Shown here piece after piece: positions 1 through 9,596 of a DNA stretch of 64,000 nucleotides (positions are counted from its first letter, which is position 1; each line of letters begins with the position of its first letter). Below the pieces are notes generated by a model. That model saw only the letters and a program-made list of their open reading frames with translations, had not been told where the DNA came from and did not search any database. This stretch comes from Vallitalea guaymasensis (GTDB taxonomy: Bacteria; Bacillota; Clostridia; Lachnospirales; Vallitaleaceae). The stretch covers positions 5,146,001 to 5,210,000 of the forward strand of contig NZ_CP058561.1 in assembly GCF_018141425.1 (NCBI RefSeq), in the 5' to 3' direction. A program made the translations under genes and the position numbers.

Positions 1-1
1 C

Positions 2-238
2 CTTATTAAATTAGCTAACATGGTTGAGAAAAGATTCGGTAATCTTGAGAAGAAGATAAAAATTGCTGTTATGGGCTGCGTAGTTAATGGTCCTGGTGAA
101 GCAAAAGAGGCAGACCTTGGTATAGCTGGTGGTAAAGGGGTTGGTCTCATCTTTAGAAAAGGTGAAGTTATAAAAAAAGTACCTGAGGATAGATTGATTG
201 ATGAACTTGCCATAGAAATTGAAAAGTATACGAAGTAA
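2..238 (+). CDS. ispG: IspG C-terminus (partial): 4-hydroxy-3-methylbut-2-enyl diphosphate synthase
   Basis: This is the last 78 codons of a gene that begins before the window; the frame is open from base 2. The residues [10 protein letters not shown] followed by a Gly-rich stretch (GIAGGKGVG) are the characteristic C-terminal iron-sulfur region of IspG, whose Cys helps hold the [4Fe-4S] cluster. IspG converts methylerythritol cyclodiphosphate to HMBPP in the MEP isoprenoid pathway. The stop lies 21 bases before polC, an arrangement (ispG then polC) that is common in Clostridia, so the two are probably co-transcribed. Confidence 0.93.
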   Translation, partial: LIKLANMVEKRFGNLEKKIKIAVMGCVVNGPGEAKEADLGIAGGKGVGLIFRKGEVIKKVPEDRLIDELAIEIEKYTK

Positions 239-259
239 CACGTAAGGAGTTGATTTTAT

Positions 260-3200
260 ATGAGCAAATGTTTTGTAGAAGTTTTTGACGATATGCATCT
301 TAATGATAGTATAGCTATGTATTTTGATAATGCTTTGGTGAAACGTGTTGTCATTAACACAAAGGTAAAAGAATTGCAGGTCTATGTAGTTTTCAACAAC
401 ATAGTTCATATAAAATTTATACGCCAAGTTGAAAAACAGATAGAAAATAATTTATGTGCTAACTCTGATTTAACAGTCAGAATCATATGTGAGTATAACG
501 TAAAATATGATTTGAATAAATTATTATTACTGTATGGGGATAGTATTTTATACGAGTTAAAACAGTTCAGTCCTATTTGCTTTGGTATTTTAAGAAAAGC
601 AGATATTGAAGTTGAAGATGATAATGTAATTATTACTCTAAACAATAATACTATAGACTTTTTGAAAGACAAAGAAGTAGATAAAAGAATCGAAGAGATA
701 ATTAATGGCAGGTTTAACATTAATACTTCTGTTTCTTTTAAGGTTAACGAAAAAGCTATAGAGAATAATAAAAAATTCGTTAAGAAGAGAGAAGAAAGAG
801 AGAAAGAATTTGTTACTAAAATACTAAGTAATGCTCCTTATCCAAATAGTACTTCAACAAGTGATAAAAAACAGCAAGCATCAAAAAATGTAGAAGACAG
901 TAAAATGATATATGGTAGAAAATTTGGTGGAGAGATTACTCCTATTGAGGAAATAGACAATGAGATTGATGACCTGATTTTTGATGGTATCATAATCAGT
1001 GTTGAGAGTAGAGAAATAAAGAATGATAAGTATATAGTAGCATTCGATTTAACTAACGATAAAGATTCAATAACCGCAAAATGTTTTATCAAGAAAGACC
1101 AATTTGAAGAGCAAGTAAGTGATAGACTAGTAAAAGGAAAATCAGTAAGAGTAAAAGGCAACTTACAGTTTGATACTTTTTCAAAAGAAATGACTGTTAT
1201 GGCAAGAGCAATCATGGAAATTAATGATTTTAGAATCAAACGTCTTGACTTAAGTAAAGACAAAAGGGTGGAACTCCATGCTCATACTCAAATGAGCGAT
1301 ATGGATAGTGTGGTAAGTGCAACAGCTTTAGTTAAACAAGCTATTGCATGGGGCCATGATGCTATTGCAATAACGGATCATGGAGTTGTCCAAGCTTTTC
1401 CTGAGGCTTTTCATACTGCTAGTGGTAATGATATCAAGATTATATATGGTGTAGAAGCATATTTGGTTGATGACCTGAAATCTATCGTACAAAATTCTAA
1501 TAAACAAAGTTTAGATGATGAGTATGTAGTATTCGATCTTGAGACTACTGGATTCTATCCTGGGAAAGACAGAATAACTGAAATCGGTGCAATAAAAGTA
1601 AAAAACGGGGAGATTATTGATGAATTCAGTACCTTTGTTAATCCAGAGAGGATGATTCCCGAGGAAGTAGTTAAGCTTACAGGCATAACCGATGATATGG
1701 TGGCTAAGGCACCTAAATATAAGGAAATTCTACCAAAGTTTATGGACTTTATTGGTAATTCAGTCCTAGTAGCCCATAATGCTGATTTTGACATTAATTT
1801 TATTAGGTATTTCTGTAAGGAAATTAATATTAGTGTTGATAATACAGTACTTGACACACTGGAACTTGGACGAGTGCTCCTTCCTGATTTGAATAACTAC
1901 AAGCTTAATACTATTACCAAAAAATTAAGTATAAAACTTGATAATCATCATAGAGCAGTAGATGATGCAATGGCAACAGCAAAGATTTTTATACAGTTTA
2001 TCAGTATGCTCAAAAATAAGAATATCTATGACCTAGAAGAATTGGAAACATATTCTCATGAAGCAACTAAAAACGTCAAAAAGTTGAAGTATTATCATGC
2101 CATTATATTAGCTAAGAATCTTGTAGGACTTAGAAATCTTTATGAGTTGATTTCTAAATCCCATATAGATTATTTTTTCAGAAAGCCAAGAATTCCTAAG
2201 AGTGTTTATCTAGAATATAAAGAAGGGCTATTGATTGGTTCTGCCTGTGAAGCAGGTGAGCTTTACAAAGCTGTTCTTGAGGATAGACCAAAGGAAGAAA
2301 TTGATAGGCTTGTTAATTTTTATGACTATCTAGAGATTCAACCATTGATGAACAATGAGTTCATGATAAGAAATGGAAGAGTAGATGGTAAAGAAGAACT
2401 TATAGAAATCAATAAGAAGATTATTAAACTTGGTGAAGAGCATAATAAATTAGTAGTTGCTACTTGTGATGTTCATTTTCTTGATCCTGGTGACGAAGTC
2501 TATAGGCGTATTATTATGGCTGGCCAAGGATTTAAAGATGCTGATGAACAACCGCCACTATATTTTAGGACTACTGAAGAAATGCTAAAGGAATTTGCTT
2601 ATCTAGGTGAAGAAAAAGCTAGAGAAGTAGTTATTGACAACACTAGAAAAATATCAGATATGATAGAAAAAATTGACCCTGTACCTCCAGATAAATACCC
2701 ACCGGTCATAGAAGGTTCTGAGGAAGATCTCAGGAATATCTGTGAGACTAAAGCTAAGTCCATATATGGAGACCCATTACCAGAAATTGTTGAAGAACGT
2801 CTTGAACGTGAATTGAATTCAATAATATCCAATGGTTTTGCGGTTATGTACATCATAGCCCAAAAATTAGTGTGGAAATCCAACGAGGATGGATATCTAG
2901 TTGGTTCTAGGGGTTCAGTTGGTTCATCATTTGCAGCTACTATGGCAGGTATTACTGAAGTAAATCCTTTATCGCCTCATTATGTGTGCCCTGACTGCAA
3001 GTACAGTGATTTTGATTCTGAGATAGTTAAGAAGAATGCTGGTAACTCAGGATGTGATTTACCAGATAAAAAATGTCCTAAATGTGGGGCTGATCTAATA
3101 AAAGACGGTCATGACATACCCTTTGAAACTTTCTTAGGTTTTAAAGGGAATAAAGAGCCTGATATAGATCTTAACTTTTCAGGAGAATATCAAAGTAAAG

Positions 3201-4582
3201 CACATGATTATACAGAGGTTATTTTTGGAAAAGGTCATGTTTTTAGAGCTGGAACTATTGGAACTTTGGCTGAAAAAACTGCTTATGGTTTTGTTAAGAA
3301 GTATTTTGATGAAAAAGGGGTTAATGTCAGAAATGCTGAAGTTAATAGACTTATAGCAGGTTGTACAGGGGCAAGACGTACAACAGGACAGCATCCGGGT
3401 GGAATTATTGTTGTTCCAACTAGTGAGGAAATATACAAATTCACTCCAGTTCAAAGACCAGCTAATGATATGACAACTAAGACGATAACAACTCATTTTG
3501 ATTATCACTCAATTGACCATAACTTATTAAAATTAGATATATTAGGTCATGATGATCCTACGATGATAAGAATGCTTGAAGATATTACTGGATTGGATGC
3601 TCAGAAAATCAGATTGGATGAACCTAAGGTTGCTTCACTATTTACAAGCACTGAAGCTCTTTCTATAAAACCAGAAGATATAGATGGTTGTCCCCTTGGT
3701 TCTCTTGGAATACCAGAGTTTGGTACTGACTTTGTTATTCAGATGTTGCTTGATACAAAACCTACAACTTTTTCAGAGTTATGTAAAATATCCGTTCTAT
3801 CCCATGGAACCGATGTATGGTTGAATAATGCCCAAGAATTAATCAGAGATGGAAAAGCCACAATTGGTGAAGTAATATCATCTCGTGACGATATCATGGT
3901 ATATCTTATAAATATGGGATTGGATAAGGAATTGTCTTTTACTATAATGGAAAGTGTAAGAAAAGGTAAAGGTCTAAAGCCTGAATGGGAAGAAATTATG
4001 ACATCTAATGGTGTACCTGATTGGTATATATGGTCATGTAAGCAAATTAAATATATGTTCCCGAAAGCCCATGCTGTTGCATACGTTATGATGGCATATA
4101 GAATTGCTTATTTCAAAGTATATTATCCTGAGGCTTATTATGCAACATATTTCAGTATCAGAGCATCAGATTTTGATTATGAATTAATGTGTCATGGAAA
4201 AGAGAAAGTAGATACATACATAAAAGATTATAAATCAAGATTTAACGAATTATCCAAAAAAGATAAAGATACCTTGAAGGATATGAAAATTGTCCAGGAG
4301 ATGTATGCAAGAAAGATTAATTTCGTACCTATTGATTTATATAAGGTTAAATCAAAATTGTTCCAAGTACTGGATGAAGGCATTATGCCATCACTTAGTG
4401 CTATACAGGGTCTTGGAGAAAAAGCTGCTGATAATATTGTAAATGCTAGGAAAGATGGTATATTCCTATCCATTGATGAGCTTAGACAAAGGACTAAGAT
4501 TAGTAAAACAGTTATTGAGATTATGAAACAAAATCATATATTGGATGGTATGCCACAATCCAATCAATTAAGTTTATTTTAA
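260..4582 (+). CDS. polC: DNA polymerase III alpha subunit, Gram-positive PolC type
   Basis: This is a replicative DNA polymerase with built-in proofreading, 1440 residues, the usual PolC length. In order: an N-terminal region, an OB-fold (about 230-330), a PHP domain starting at HAHTQMSD (about 339), and a DEDD 3'-5' exonuclease inserted in the PHP domain with FDLETTG (D426, E428). A Cys-rich zinc segment (about 910-945, CPDC and CPKC pairs) follows, then the polymerase core with GSRGSVGSS (about 881) and the catalytic PDIDLNF (D968, D970). The C-terminus ends in QLSLF, consistent with a sliding-clamp binding tail. A ribosome binding site AAGGAG lies about 11 bases before the ATG. It follows ispG closely. 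No defect is visible. Confidence 0.98.
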   Translation: MSKCFVEVFDDMHLNDSIAMYFDNALVKRVVINTKVKELQVYVVFNNIVHIKFIRQVEKQIENNLCANSDLTVRIICEYNVKYDLNKLLLLYGDSILYELKQFSPICFGILRKADIEVEDDNVIITLNNNTIDFLKDKEVDKRIEEIINGRFNINTSVSFKVNEKAIENNKKFVKKREEREKEFVTKILSNAPYPNSTSTSDKKQQASKNVEDSKMIYGRKFGGEITPIEEIDNEIDDLIFDGIIISVESREIKNDKYIVAFDLTNDKDSITAKCFIKKDQFEEQVSDRLVKGKSVRVKGNLQFDTFSKEMTVMARAIMEINDFRIKRLDLSKDKRVELHAHTQMSDMDSVVSATALVKQAIAWGHDAIAITDHGVVQAFPEAFHTASGNDIKIIYGVEAYLVDDLKSIVQNSNKQSLDDEYVVFDLETTGFYPGKDRITEIGAIKVKNGEIIDEFSTFVNPERMIPEEVVKLTGITDDMVAKAPKYKEILPKFMDFIGNSVLVAHNADFDINFIRYFCKEINISVDNTVLDTLELGRVLLPDLNNYKLNTITKKLSIKLDNHHRAVDDAMATAKIFIQFISMLKNKNIYDLEELETYSHEATKNVKKLKYYHAIILAKNLVGLRNLYELISKSHIDYFFRKPRIPKSVYLEYKEGLLIGSACEAGELYKAVLEDRPKEEIDRLVNFYDYLEIQPLMNNEFMIRNGRVDGKEELIEINKKIIKLGEEHNKLVVATCDVHFLDPGDEVYRRIIMAGQGFKDADEQPPLYFRTTEEMLKEFAYLGEEKAREVVIDNTRKISDMIEKIDPVPPDKYPPVIEGSEEDLRNICETKAKSIYGDPLPEIVEERLERELNSIISNGFAVMYIIAQKLVWKSNEDGYLVGSRGSVGSSFAATMAGITEVNPLSPHYVCPDCKYSDFDSEIVKKNAGNSGCDLPDKKCPKCGADLIKDGHDIPFETFLGFKGNKEPDIDLNFSGEYQSKAHDYTEVIFGKGHVFRAGTIGTLAEKTAYGFVKKYFDEKGVNVRNAEVNRLIAGCTGARRTTGQHPGGIIVVPTSEEIYKFTPVQRPANDMTTKTITTHFDYHSIDHNLLKLDILGHDDPTMIRMLEDITGLDAQKIRLDEPKVASLFTSTEALSIKPEDIDGCPLGSLGIPEFGTDFVIQMLLDTKPTTFSELCKISVLSHGTDVWLNNAQELIRDGKATIGEVISSRDDIMVYLINMGLDKELSFTIMESVRKGKGLKPEWEEIMTSNGVPDWYIWSCKQIKYMFPKAHAVAYVMMAYRIAYFKVYYPEAYYATYFSIRASDFDYELMCHGKEKVDTYIKDYKSRFNELSKKDKDTLKDMKIVQEMYARKINFVPIDLYKVKSKLFQVLDEGIMPSLSAIQGLGEKAADNIVNARKDGIFLSIDELRQRTKISKTVIEIMKQNHILDGMPQSNQLSLF

Positions 4583-4676
4583 TAATCAATATAACTATCT
4601 GAATTAAAATAGTATTAGTATAATATATAAAGAATAAATAGATATACTAGTTATATACAGAAAGGGAGATTATAAC

Positions 4677-6179
4677 ATGGCAAAAAGAGAGGAATGGGGA
4701 TCTAGGGTAGGATTTATATTAGCTGCCATAGGTTCAGCAATAGGATTAGGGAATATATGGAGATTTCCTTATACAGTTGCAGAAAATGGAGGAGGAGCAT
4801 TTCTTATACCTTATTTCATAGCATTGATTACAGCAGGTATACCACTTCTTATTTTAGAATTCGGTTTAGGACATAAGATGAGAACATCTGCTCCAGGTGT
4901 GTTTGGTAGATTAAATGCTAAATGGCAAAAATTAGGTTGGTGGCAGACTATGATTGCATTTGCCATTGCAGTTTATTATATGGCTATTATTGCATGGACT
5001 TTAAGATATGTATTATTTTCATTCAATCTATCATGGGGTGAAGATACTAAATCATTCTTTTACAGTTTTCTACATTTATCTGATTCACCATTTGATTTAG
5101 GAGGATTACATCTTGACTTATTAGTACCATTATTAGCTATATGGGCTGTCAACTTCATAGTATTGGCACTAGGAGTTAAAAAAGGTATAGAAAAAGCTAA
5201 TAAAGTATTTATGCCAATCTTATTTATTTCAATTGTTATCATCACTATAAGAGGACTTACATTACCAGGTGCATTTGACGGGCTAAATTATTTCTTCAAG
5301 CCAGATTTTAGTAAAATACTGGATGGACGTGTATGGGTAGCTGCTTATGGACAGATATTCTATTCATTAAGTATATGTTTCGGTATAATGTTAGCATACT
5401 CCAGTTATTTACCTAAGAAATCTGATATTGTCAACAATGCATTCATTACAGCATTTGGAAACTGTTCATTCAGTCTTTTATCAGGAATAGCAGTATTCAG
5501 TATTCTTGGAAATATGGCTTTCAATAATGGTCAAGCAGTTGCAGATGTTGCAGATGGTGGAGTTGGACTTGCATTTGTGGTTTTCCCAGCTGCTATAAAC
5601 GGGTTACCTAATTTTAATCATATATTTGGTGTATTATTCTTTGTTTCATTATTCTTTGCAGGAGTATCATCAAGTATATCAATTATTGAGACAACAATAT
5701 CTGCTGTTTCAGATAAATTTAATATAAAAAGAATTAAATCATTAGCAATCATTTGTGGTTTTGGTTTCATAATTTCAACTATCTTTGCCACAGGTGCTGG
5801 ATTATATGTTCTTGATATAGCAGACCATTTCTTGAATAATTATGGTGTGGCTGTAGCAGGTTTGATAGAAACTATTTTAGTAGGTTGGTTCTTCAATCTT
5901 AAGAGTATTAGAGAATACGTTAATCCAATATCGGATTTTGCTGTTGGTAATTGGTGGCAAGTGAGTATTAAGGTTATTACACCACTCCTTCTAGGTATTA
6001 TGACAGTATTCAAGATTATTGAAGATATTCAGAAACCATATGAAGGTTATTCTTTTGCTTCTCTAATGACATATGGAGTTGGAGTTATTATAATGACAGT
6101 AGTTGTTGGTTTAATAATATCTTCATTCAAAGGCTCTAGCAGCTTTGAATCATCTTTAAAGAAAAGGAGTGAAAAGTAA
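4677..6179 (+). CDS. Sodium-dependent transporter, NSS family (MetP-like)
   Basis: This is a 500-residue multi-pass membrane protein of the neurotransmitter:sodium symporter family. The N-terminal EEWGSRVGFILAAIGSAIGLGNIWRFPY region, interrupted here only by its family variations, contains the GSAIGLGNIWRFPY sodium and substrate-binding signature of TM1. Hydrophobic segments continue to about residue 480. Such bacterial transporters import amino acids with Na+. The ATG at 4677 is preceded by AAAGGGAG. A tiny MetS-like gene overlaps its stop codon, as in methionine/alanine carriers of the MetP/MetS type, but the substrate cannot be fixed from sequence alone. Confidence 0.93.
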   Translation: MAKREEWGSRVGFILAAIGSAIGLGNIWRFPYTVAENGGGAFLIPYFIALITAGIPLLILEFGLGHKMRTSAPGVFGRLNAKWQKLGWWQTMIAFAIAVYYMAIIAWTLRYVLFSFNLSWGEDTKSFFYSFLHLSDSPFDLGGLHLDLLVPLLAIWAVNFIVLALGVKKGIEKANKVFMPILFISIVIITIRGLTLPGAFDGLNYFFKPDFSKILDGRVWVAAYGQIFYSLSICFGIMLAYSSYLPKKSDIVNNAFITAFGNCSFSLLSGIAVFSILGNMAFNNGQAVADVADGGVGLAFVVFPAAINGLPNFNHIFGVLFFVSLFFAGVSSSISIIETTISAVSDKFNIKRIKSLAIICGFGFIISTIFATGAGLYVLDIADHFLNNYGVAVAGLIETILVGWFFNLKSIREYVNPISDFAVGNWWQVSIKVITPLLLGIMTVFKIIEDIQKPYEGYSFASLMTYGVGVIIMTVVVGLIISSFKGSSSFESSLKKRSEK

Positions 6180-6286
6180 TGGGTGTTGATTCAATTATTT
6201 TTTGCATATTCAGTATATTGTTCTTATGGGGTGGTTTTGGCTTTTGTTTAAGAATTGCTTTAAAGAATAATAAATTTGACAGTTAG
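6179..6286 (+). CDS. MetS-like small subunit of the NSS transporter (35 aa)
   Basis: This small gene encodes a 35-residue single-span membrane peptide. Its ATG shares the A of the upstream TAA stop (TAATG), and an AAAGGAG ribosome binding site sits inside the end of the transporter gene. The peptide has a hydrophobic stretch followed by LWGGFGFCLRIALK, the pattern of MetS-type NSS small subunits: a hydrophobic helix with W-G-G, then a basic tail. In Corynebacterium the MetS peptide is needed for MetP transport. The translational coupling and the motif make a real gene likely, though the length limits certainty. Confidence 0.8.
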   Translation: MGVDSIIFCIFSILFLWGGFGFCLRIALKNNKFDS

Positions 6287-6323
6287 AATTTACCAGATTA
6301 AACTATTAAAGATATAATGCCTT

Positions 6324-6353
6324 AAAACCCTCTTATTTTTAGAGGGTTTTTTG
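6324..6353 (+). terminator. Rho-independent terminator after the NSS transporter pair
   Basis: A perfect 10-bp stem (AAAACCCTCT, 6324-6333, with AGAGGGTTTT, 6341-6350) encloses a 7-base loop and runs into Ts. It lies 38 bases after the small subunit stop. Confidence 0.9.
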
Positions 6354-6411
6354 AATAATAGAAGACTTTTTCTAACAAGATTATAATTTTATATACACTT
6401 TTAGTAAATTA

Positions 6412-6420
6412 TGTTAAAAT
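6412..6420 (+). promoter_or_regulatory. Possible extended -10 promoter for rnhA
   Basis: TGTTAAAAT fits an extended -10 element (TGn followed by TAAAAT) 53 bases before the rnhA start and downstream of a strong terminator. No good -35 box is visible, so this is a weak call. Confidence 0.4.
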
Positions 6421-6473
6421 GAGGTTATAAAAATTAGATAGTATTACATAGAATACTATTTTGGAGGATAATT

Positions 6474-6953
6474 ATGTTAGAAGTTAATATTTATACTGAT
6501 GGTGCTTGTAGAGGAAATCCAGATGGACCTGGAGGTTATGGAGTTGTTTTAGAATATTTTGATGGGCAAGGAAATAAACACGTTAAAGAATTATCATGTG
6601 GTTATAAAAAAACAACAAATAATAGAATGGAATTAATGGGTGTTCTAAGAGGATTGGAAGCACTAAAAAAGCCATGTAAGGTTAATTTATATACAGATTC
6701 TCAATATATTGTAAAAGCATTTAACGAAGGTTGGTTGAGTAATTGGATAAAGAATAATTGGAAGAGGGGGAAAAAGAAAGAAGATGTCAAGAATGTAGAC
6801 CTATGGAAAAAAATATTATCTGCAAAAGATAATCATGATGTTACTTTTAACTGGGTTAAAGGACATGCTTCACACCCTCAAAATGAAAGATGTGACAGTT
6901 TAGCTACAAGTGCAGCAGATGGAGCAAACCTAATCGTAGATGAAAGAGAATAG
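6474..6953 (+). CDS. rnhA: Ribonuclease HI
   Basis: This cytoplasmic endonuclease cuts the RNA strand of RNA-DNA hybrids. At 159 residues it has the length of type I RNase H. The acidic metal-binding residues are in place: YTDGAC (D9), NRMELMG (E53) and YTDSQY (D75), followed by WVKGHA and the final Asp in NERCDSLA. A basic stretch KKNWKRGKKKE-like (around 100) corresponds to the basic protrusion of the E. coli type. GGAGG precedes the ATG. It appears monocistronic between two hairpins. Confidence 0.95.
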   Translation: MLEVNIYTDGACRGNPDGPGGYGVVLEYFDGQGNKHVKELSCGYKKTTNNRMELMGVLRGLEALKKPCKVNLYTDSQYIVKAFNEGWLSNWIKNNWKRGKKKEDVKNVDLWKKILSAKDNHDVTFNWVKGHASHPQNERCDSLATSAADGANLIVDERE

Positions 6954-6972
6954 AGTATGTAGTTATTCGTAT

Positions 6973-7024
6973 ATAAGGCTGTTTTATAATACATTATTAT
7001 GATATTATAAAGCAGCTTATTTAT
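6973..7024 (+). terminator. Hairpin after rnhA, probable terminator
   Basis: The arms ATAAGGCTGTTTTATAAT (6973-6990) and ATTATAAAGCAGCTTAT (7004-7020) form about 17 pairs with one bulged G and one wobble. The loop is 13 bases. The T-tail is poor, so termination strength is uncertain. Confidence 0.6.
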
Positions 7025-7084
7025 CTTAACAGTTATATTTTAACTTTCCCAAATCATATATTATATAAAAACTAGGATTAATTA

Positions 7085-7936
7085 TTGTATATGAAAAATA
7101 CTATATATAAACTTTTGATCTTTATTTTTATTATCGCTTTTTTTAATTCAATGTTATTAGAAAGATTATATAATAGAGATAATAAGAAAATAGAACATAT
7201 TAAAATTGAATCCTTGGATGAAGCAGATAAGATAGCTGAATTCAATATAACTGATGAATCCATTAAAGAAATTAAAACTTATTGTGAAGATAACAACATA
7301 GATTTCATTAAATTTTTCTCTTCATATATGAAATATAATAATTATGAAGTAGATAGCGTCACTTTTGATTATGATGAAAAATATTATGATAAAGTCCATG
7401 ATATAAGCGCTGTACAGAAATTATACAGTATGGTTTTATCTGATATAAAATATTTTCCTATACCAGAGAATAAGAGAGAAGATTCAAGAAGTTATTGGTA
7501 CTGTAATTCATGGAAAGCAGATAGATCATATGGTGGTGAAAGAAAGCATTATGGTACAGATATAATTGACAGTAAAGATGAACGAGGGTATTTTCCCATT
7601 GTCAGCATGACTGATGGAGATGTAGAAAAAATCGGTTGGCTGGAATTAGGAGGTTGGAGAGTAGGAATCAGAGCCCCTCATGGAGGATATTTTTATTATG
7701 CTCATCTTGATAAATATGAAGAAGGTATAGATGAAGGAAGTAAAGTAAAAGCAGGTGATATTATTGGGTATATGGGCAATAGCGGTTATGGTGAGGAAGG
7801 TACCTGTGGAAAATTTGAAGTTCATCTTCACTTAGGGATATCTTTACCTATAAAAAATATTTCTGATGAATTTTGGATAAACCCTTATTGGATACTAAGA
7901 TATATGGAAGAGAATAAAATAGAGAAAACTTTTTAA
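7085..7936 (+). CDS. M23-family metallopeptidase, membrane-anchored
   Basis: This is a probable cell-wall peptidase (LytM/M23 fold) held at the membrane. The N-terminus has one hydrophobic segment (about 5-25) with no clear cleavage site. The C-terminal half carries the zinc ligands H155 and D159 in HYGTD and H247, H249 in VHLHLG, plus the typical KAGDIIGYMGNSG. The start is probably TTG at 7085, because AGGA lies 7 bases before it; ATG at 7091 is the alternative. The middle region (30-130) has no recognisable domain. The cell-wall cross-bridge target is inferred from the family. Confidence 0.85.
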   Translation: MYMKNTIYKLLIFIFIIAFFNSMLLERLYNRDNKKIEHIKIESLDEADKIAEFNITDESIKEIKTYCEDNNIDFIKFFSSYMKYNNYEVDSVTFDYDEKYYDKVHDISAVQKLYSMVLSDIKYFPIPENKREDSRSYWYCNSWKADRSYGGERKHYGTDIIDSKDERGYFPIVSMTDGDVEKIGWLELGGWRVGIRAPHGGYFYYAHLDKYEEGIDEGSKVKAGDIIGYMGNSGYGEEGTCGKFEVHLHLGISLPIKNISDEFWINPYWILRYMEENKIEKTF

Positions 7937-7961
7937 TTAAGTCTATTTTTTTGTTTACGTA

Positions 7962-7970
7962 TGGTATAAT
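7962..7970 (+). promoter_or_regulatory. Extended -10 promoter for the alarmone synthetase gene
   Basis: TGGTATAAT is a perfect extended -10 element 59 bases upstream of the TTG start at 8029. The same 9-mer occurs at 16331 and 54857. Confidence 0.6.
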
Positions 7971-8028
7971 ATTAATGATACTGGTTTTTTATGGAGTAAA
8001 TTTAAATATTTACAAGGAGTGGTGCATC

Positions 8029-8835
8029 TTGGAAATTCAATTATGGAGGCAGATATTAATTCCATATCAGCAAGCAGTAGAGGAATTAAAAGTTAAATTT
8101 GCTAGTATAGTACATGAAAATAGAAGATTAGGACAATATTCACCTATAGAATATGTTACTGGCAGAGTTAAGAAGATATCAAATATACTAGAAAAAGCTA
8201 AGAAAAAAAACATACCCCTCAATGAGATAGAGGCTAAGATTGAAGATATAGCAGGTATCAGGATCTTATGTCAATTCGTTGAGGATATTGATAAGGTAGT
8301 AGCCATAATAAGAAGCAGAAAAGATATGGAGATCAAAGATGAAATAGATTATATATCAAATACTAAAAAAAGTGGTTATAGAAGCTATCATATGATAGTA
8401 TATTATGATGTTCATACAGCGCTAGGTGCCAAGAGGATAAAGGCGGAGATTCAGATAAGAACCTTATCTATGAATTTCTGGGCTACCATTGAGCATTCAT
8501 TGCAGTACAAATATGAGCATAACATTCCAGAAGAGATTCAGAAGAGATTGACTAATGCTGCTGAAGCAGCGTTTAAATTAGACCAAGAAATGTCTATAAT
8601 AAGAAATGAGATAATAAAAGCACAGAATCTATTCCAGCTCAAGTCTAGTGTTATTGCGGATATATTGAATAATATTCAGAATCTGCATAAAGTATGTGAC
8701 GATATAAAAGAAGTAGAACATATTCAAGAAGAATTTTATGATCTATGGGATAAAGGTAATTTTGAACAGCTAGATAAATTTAATAAGAGATTGGATATGC
8801 TAGCTGCTGGATACAAAGCTCAAAGTCTGATTTGA
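8029..8835 (+). CDS. Small alarmone synthetase (GTP pyrophosphokinase, RelQ/YjbM type)
   Basis: This protein makes (p)ppGpp from ATP and GTP or GDP. It consists of the RelA/SpoT synthetase domain only, with no hydrolase, TGS or ACT domain, as in RelQ. Signature segments are RVKKISNILEK, EDIAGIRILC, KKSGYRSYH and EIQIRTLSMNFWATIEH. The TTG at 8029 is chosen because AAGGAG ends 9 bases before it and the translation MEIQLWRQ matches the family N-terminus. An in-frame ATG at 7951 would add 26 residues upstream of this ribosome binding site and overlap the promoter. The protein is 268 aa with a helical C-terminus likely used for tetramerisation. Confidence 0.92.
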   Translation: MEIQLWRQILIPYQQAVEELKVKFASIVHENRRLGQYSPIEYVTGRVKKISNILEKAKKKNIPLNEIEAKIEDIAGIRILCQFVEDIDKVVAIIRSRKDMEIKDEIDYISNTKKSGYRSYHMIVYYDVHTALGAKRIKAEIQIRTLSMNFWATIEHSLQYKYEHNIPEEIQKRLTNAAEAAFKLDQEMSIIRNEIIKAQNLFQLKSSVIADILNNIQNLHKVCDDIKEVEHIQEEFYDLWDKGNFEQLDKFNKRLDMLAAGYKAQSLI

Positions 8836-8872
8836 CAGTATTTGTTTGCAGCATTTATGAAAGGATGTTTAT

Positions 8873-9562
8873 ATGATTTATGCAATAGGTGATTTGCATT
8901 TGAGTTTTAGTAATGATAAGCCTATGAAAGTTTTTGGACAACATTGGGACAAACATTATATTAAAATAAAGAATGATTGGGAAAAAAGAGTGAAAGATGA
9001 TGATCTTGTTCTAGTTCCCGGTGATATATCTTGGGCAATGAAATTAGAGGAAGCAAGTGAAGACATAAAATTCATATCACAGTTACCAGGCAGGAAAATA
9101 TTGGTTAAAGGAAATCATGATTATTGGTGGAACTCTCTAAGCAAAGTATCAACAATGTATAAGGAGTTGGATTTCATACAGAATAACAGTATTATATATA
9201 ATAATATTGCTATTTGTGGAACTAGGGGTTGGATATGCCCTAATGAGACTAAGTTCACCAAGGATGACGAAAAGTTGTACAATAGAGAAGTCAATCGTAT
9301 GGAGATAGCCCTGAAAAGTATAAGAGAGCAAGTTAATAAAATATATGTGATGTCACACTTTCCTCCAACCAATGACAAATTGGAACCTTCTGATTTCACT
9401 AGATTATATAACGAATATAACGTTGATAAAGTCATATATGGTCATTTACATGGAGAAGAAAGTTTTAAAATGGGACTCCAAGGTGTTGTAGATGATATAG
9501 AATATATATTGGTATCATGCGATTATTTGGATTTCAAGTTAAAAATAATAGATAGAGAATAA
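8873..9562 (+). CDS. Calcineurin-like metallophosphoesterase
   Basis: This 229-residue cytoplasmic phosphoesterase carries a dinuclear metal site. All blocks of the calcineurin-like fold are visible: GDLHLS at the N-terminus, PGDISW, KGNHDYWW, MSHFPP and GHLHG. The substrate is unknown. Similar stand-alone proteins are common in Clostridia and are annotated only as phosphohydrolases. It lies 37 bases after the alarmone synthetase and may share its transcript. A role in nucleotide signalling would be pure inference from that position. Confidence 0.88.
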   Translation: MIYAIGDLHLSFSNDKPMKVFGQHWDKHYIKIKNDWEKRVKDDDLVLVPGDISWAMKLEEASEDIKFISQLPGRKILVKGNHDYWWNSLSKVSTMYKELDFIQNNSIIYNNIAICGTRGWICPNETKFTKDDEKLYNREVNRMEIALKSIREQVNKIYVMSHFPPTNDKLEPSDFTRLYNEYNVDKVIYGHLHGEESFKMGLQGVVDDIEYILVSCDYLDFKLKIIDRE

Positions 9563-9596
9563 TTCCTTATATTTGACATAGAAAGGAGACCTGGAT

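Noticed and set aside
11-427. Minus-strand open frame of 138 codons over ispG and polC
   Set aside because: It overlaps two certain genes, has a composition typical of AT-rich antisense frames, and no ribosome binding site or family motif.
838-1263. Minus-strand open frame of 141 codons inside polC
   Set aside because: A Ser/Leu/Ile-rich shadow of the coding strand with no motif; polC is continuous there.
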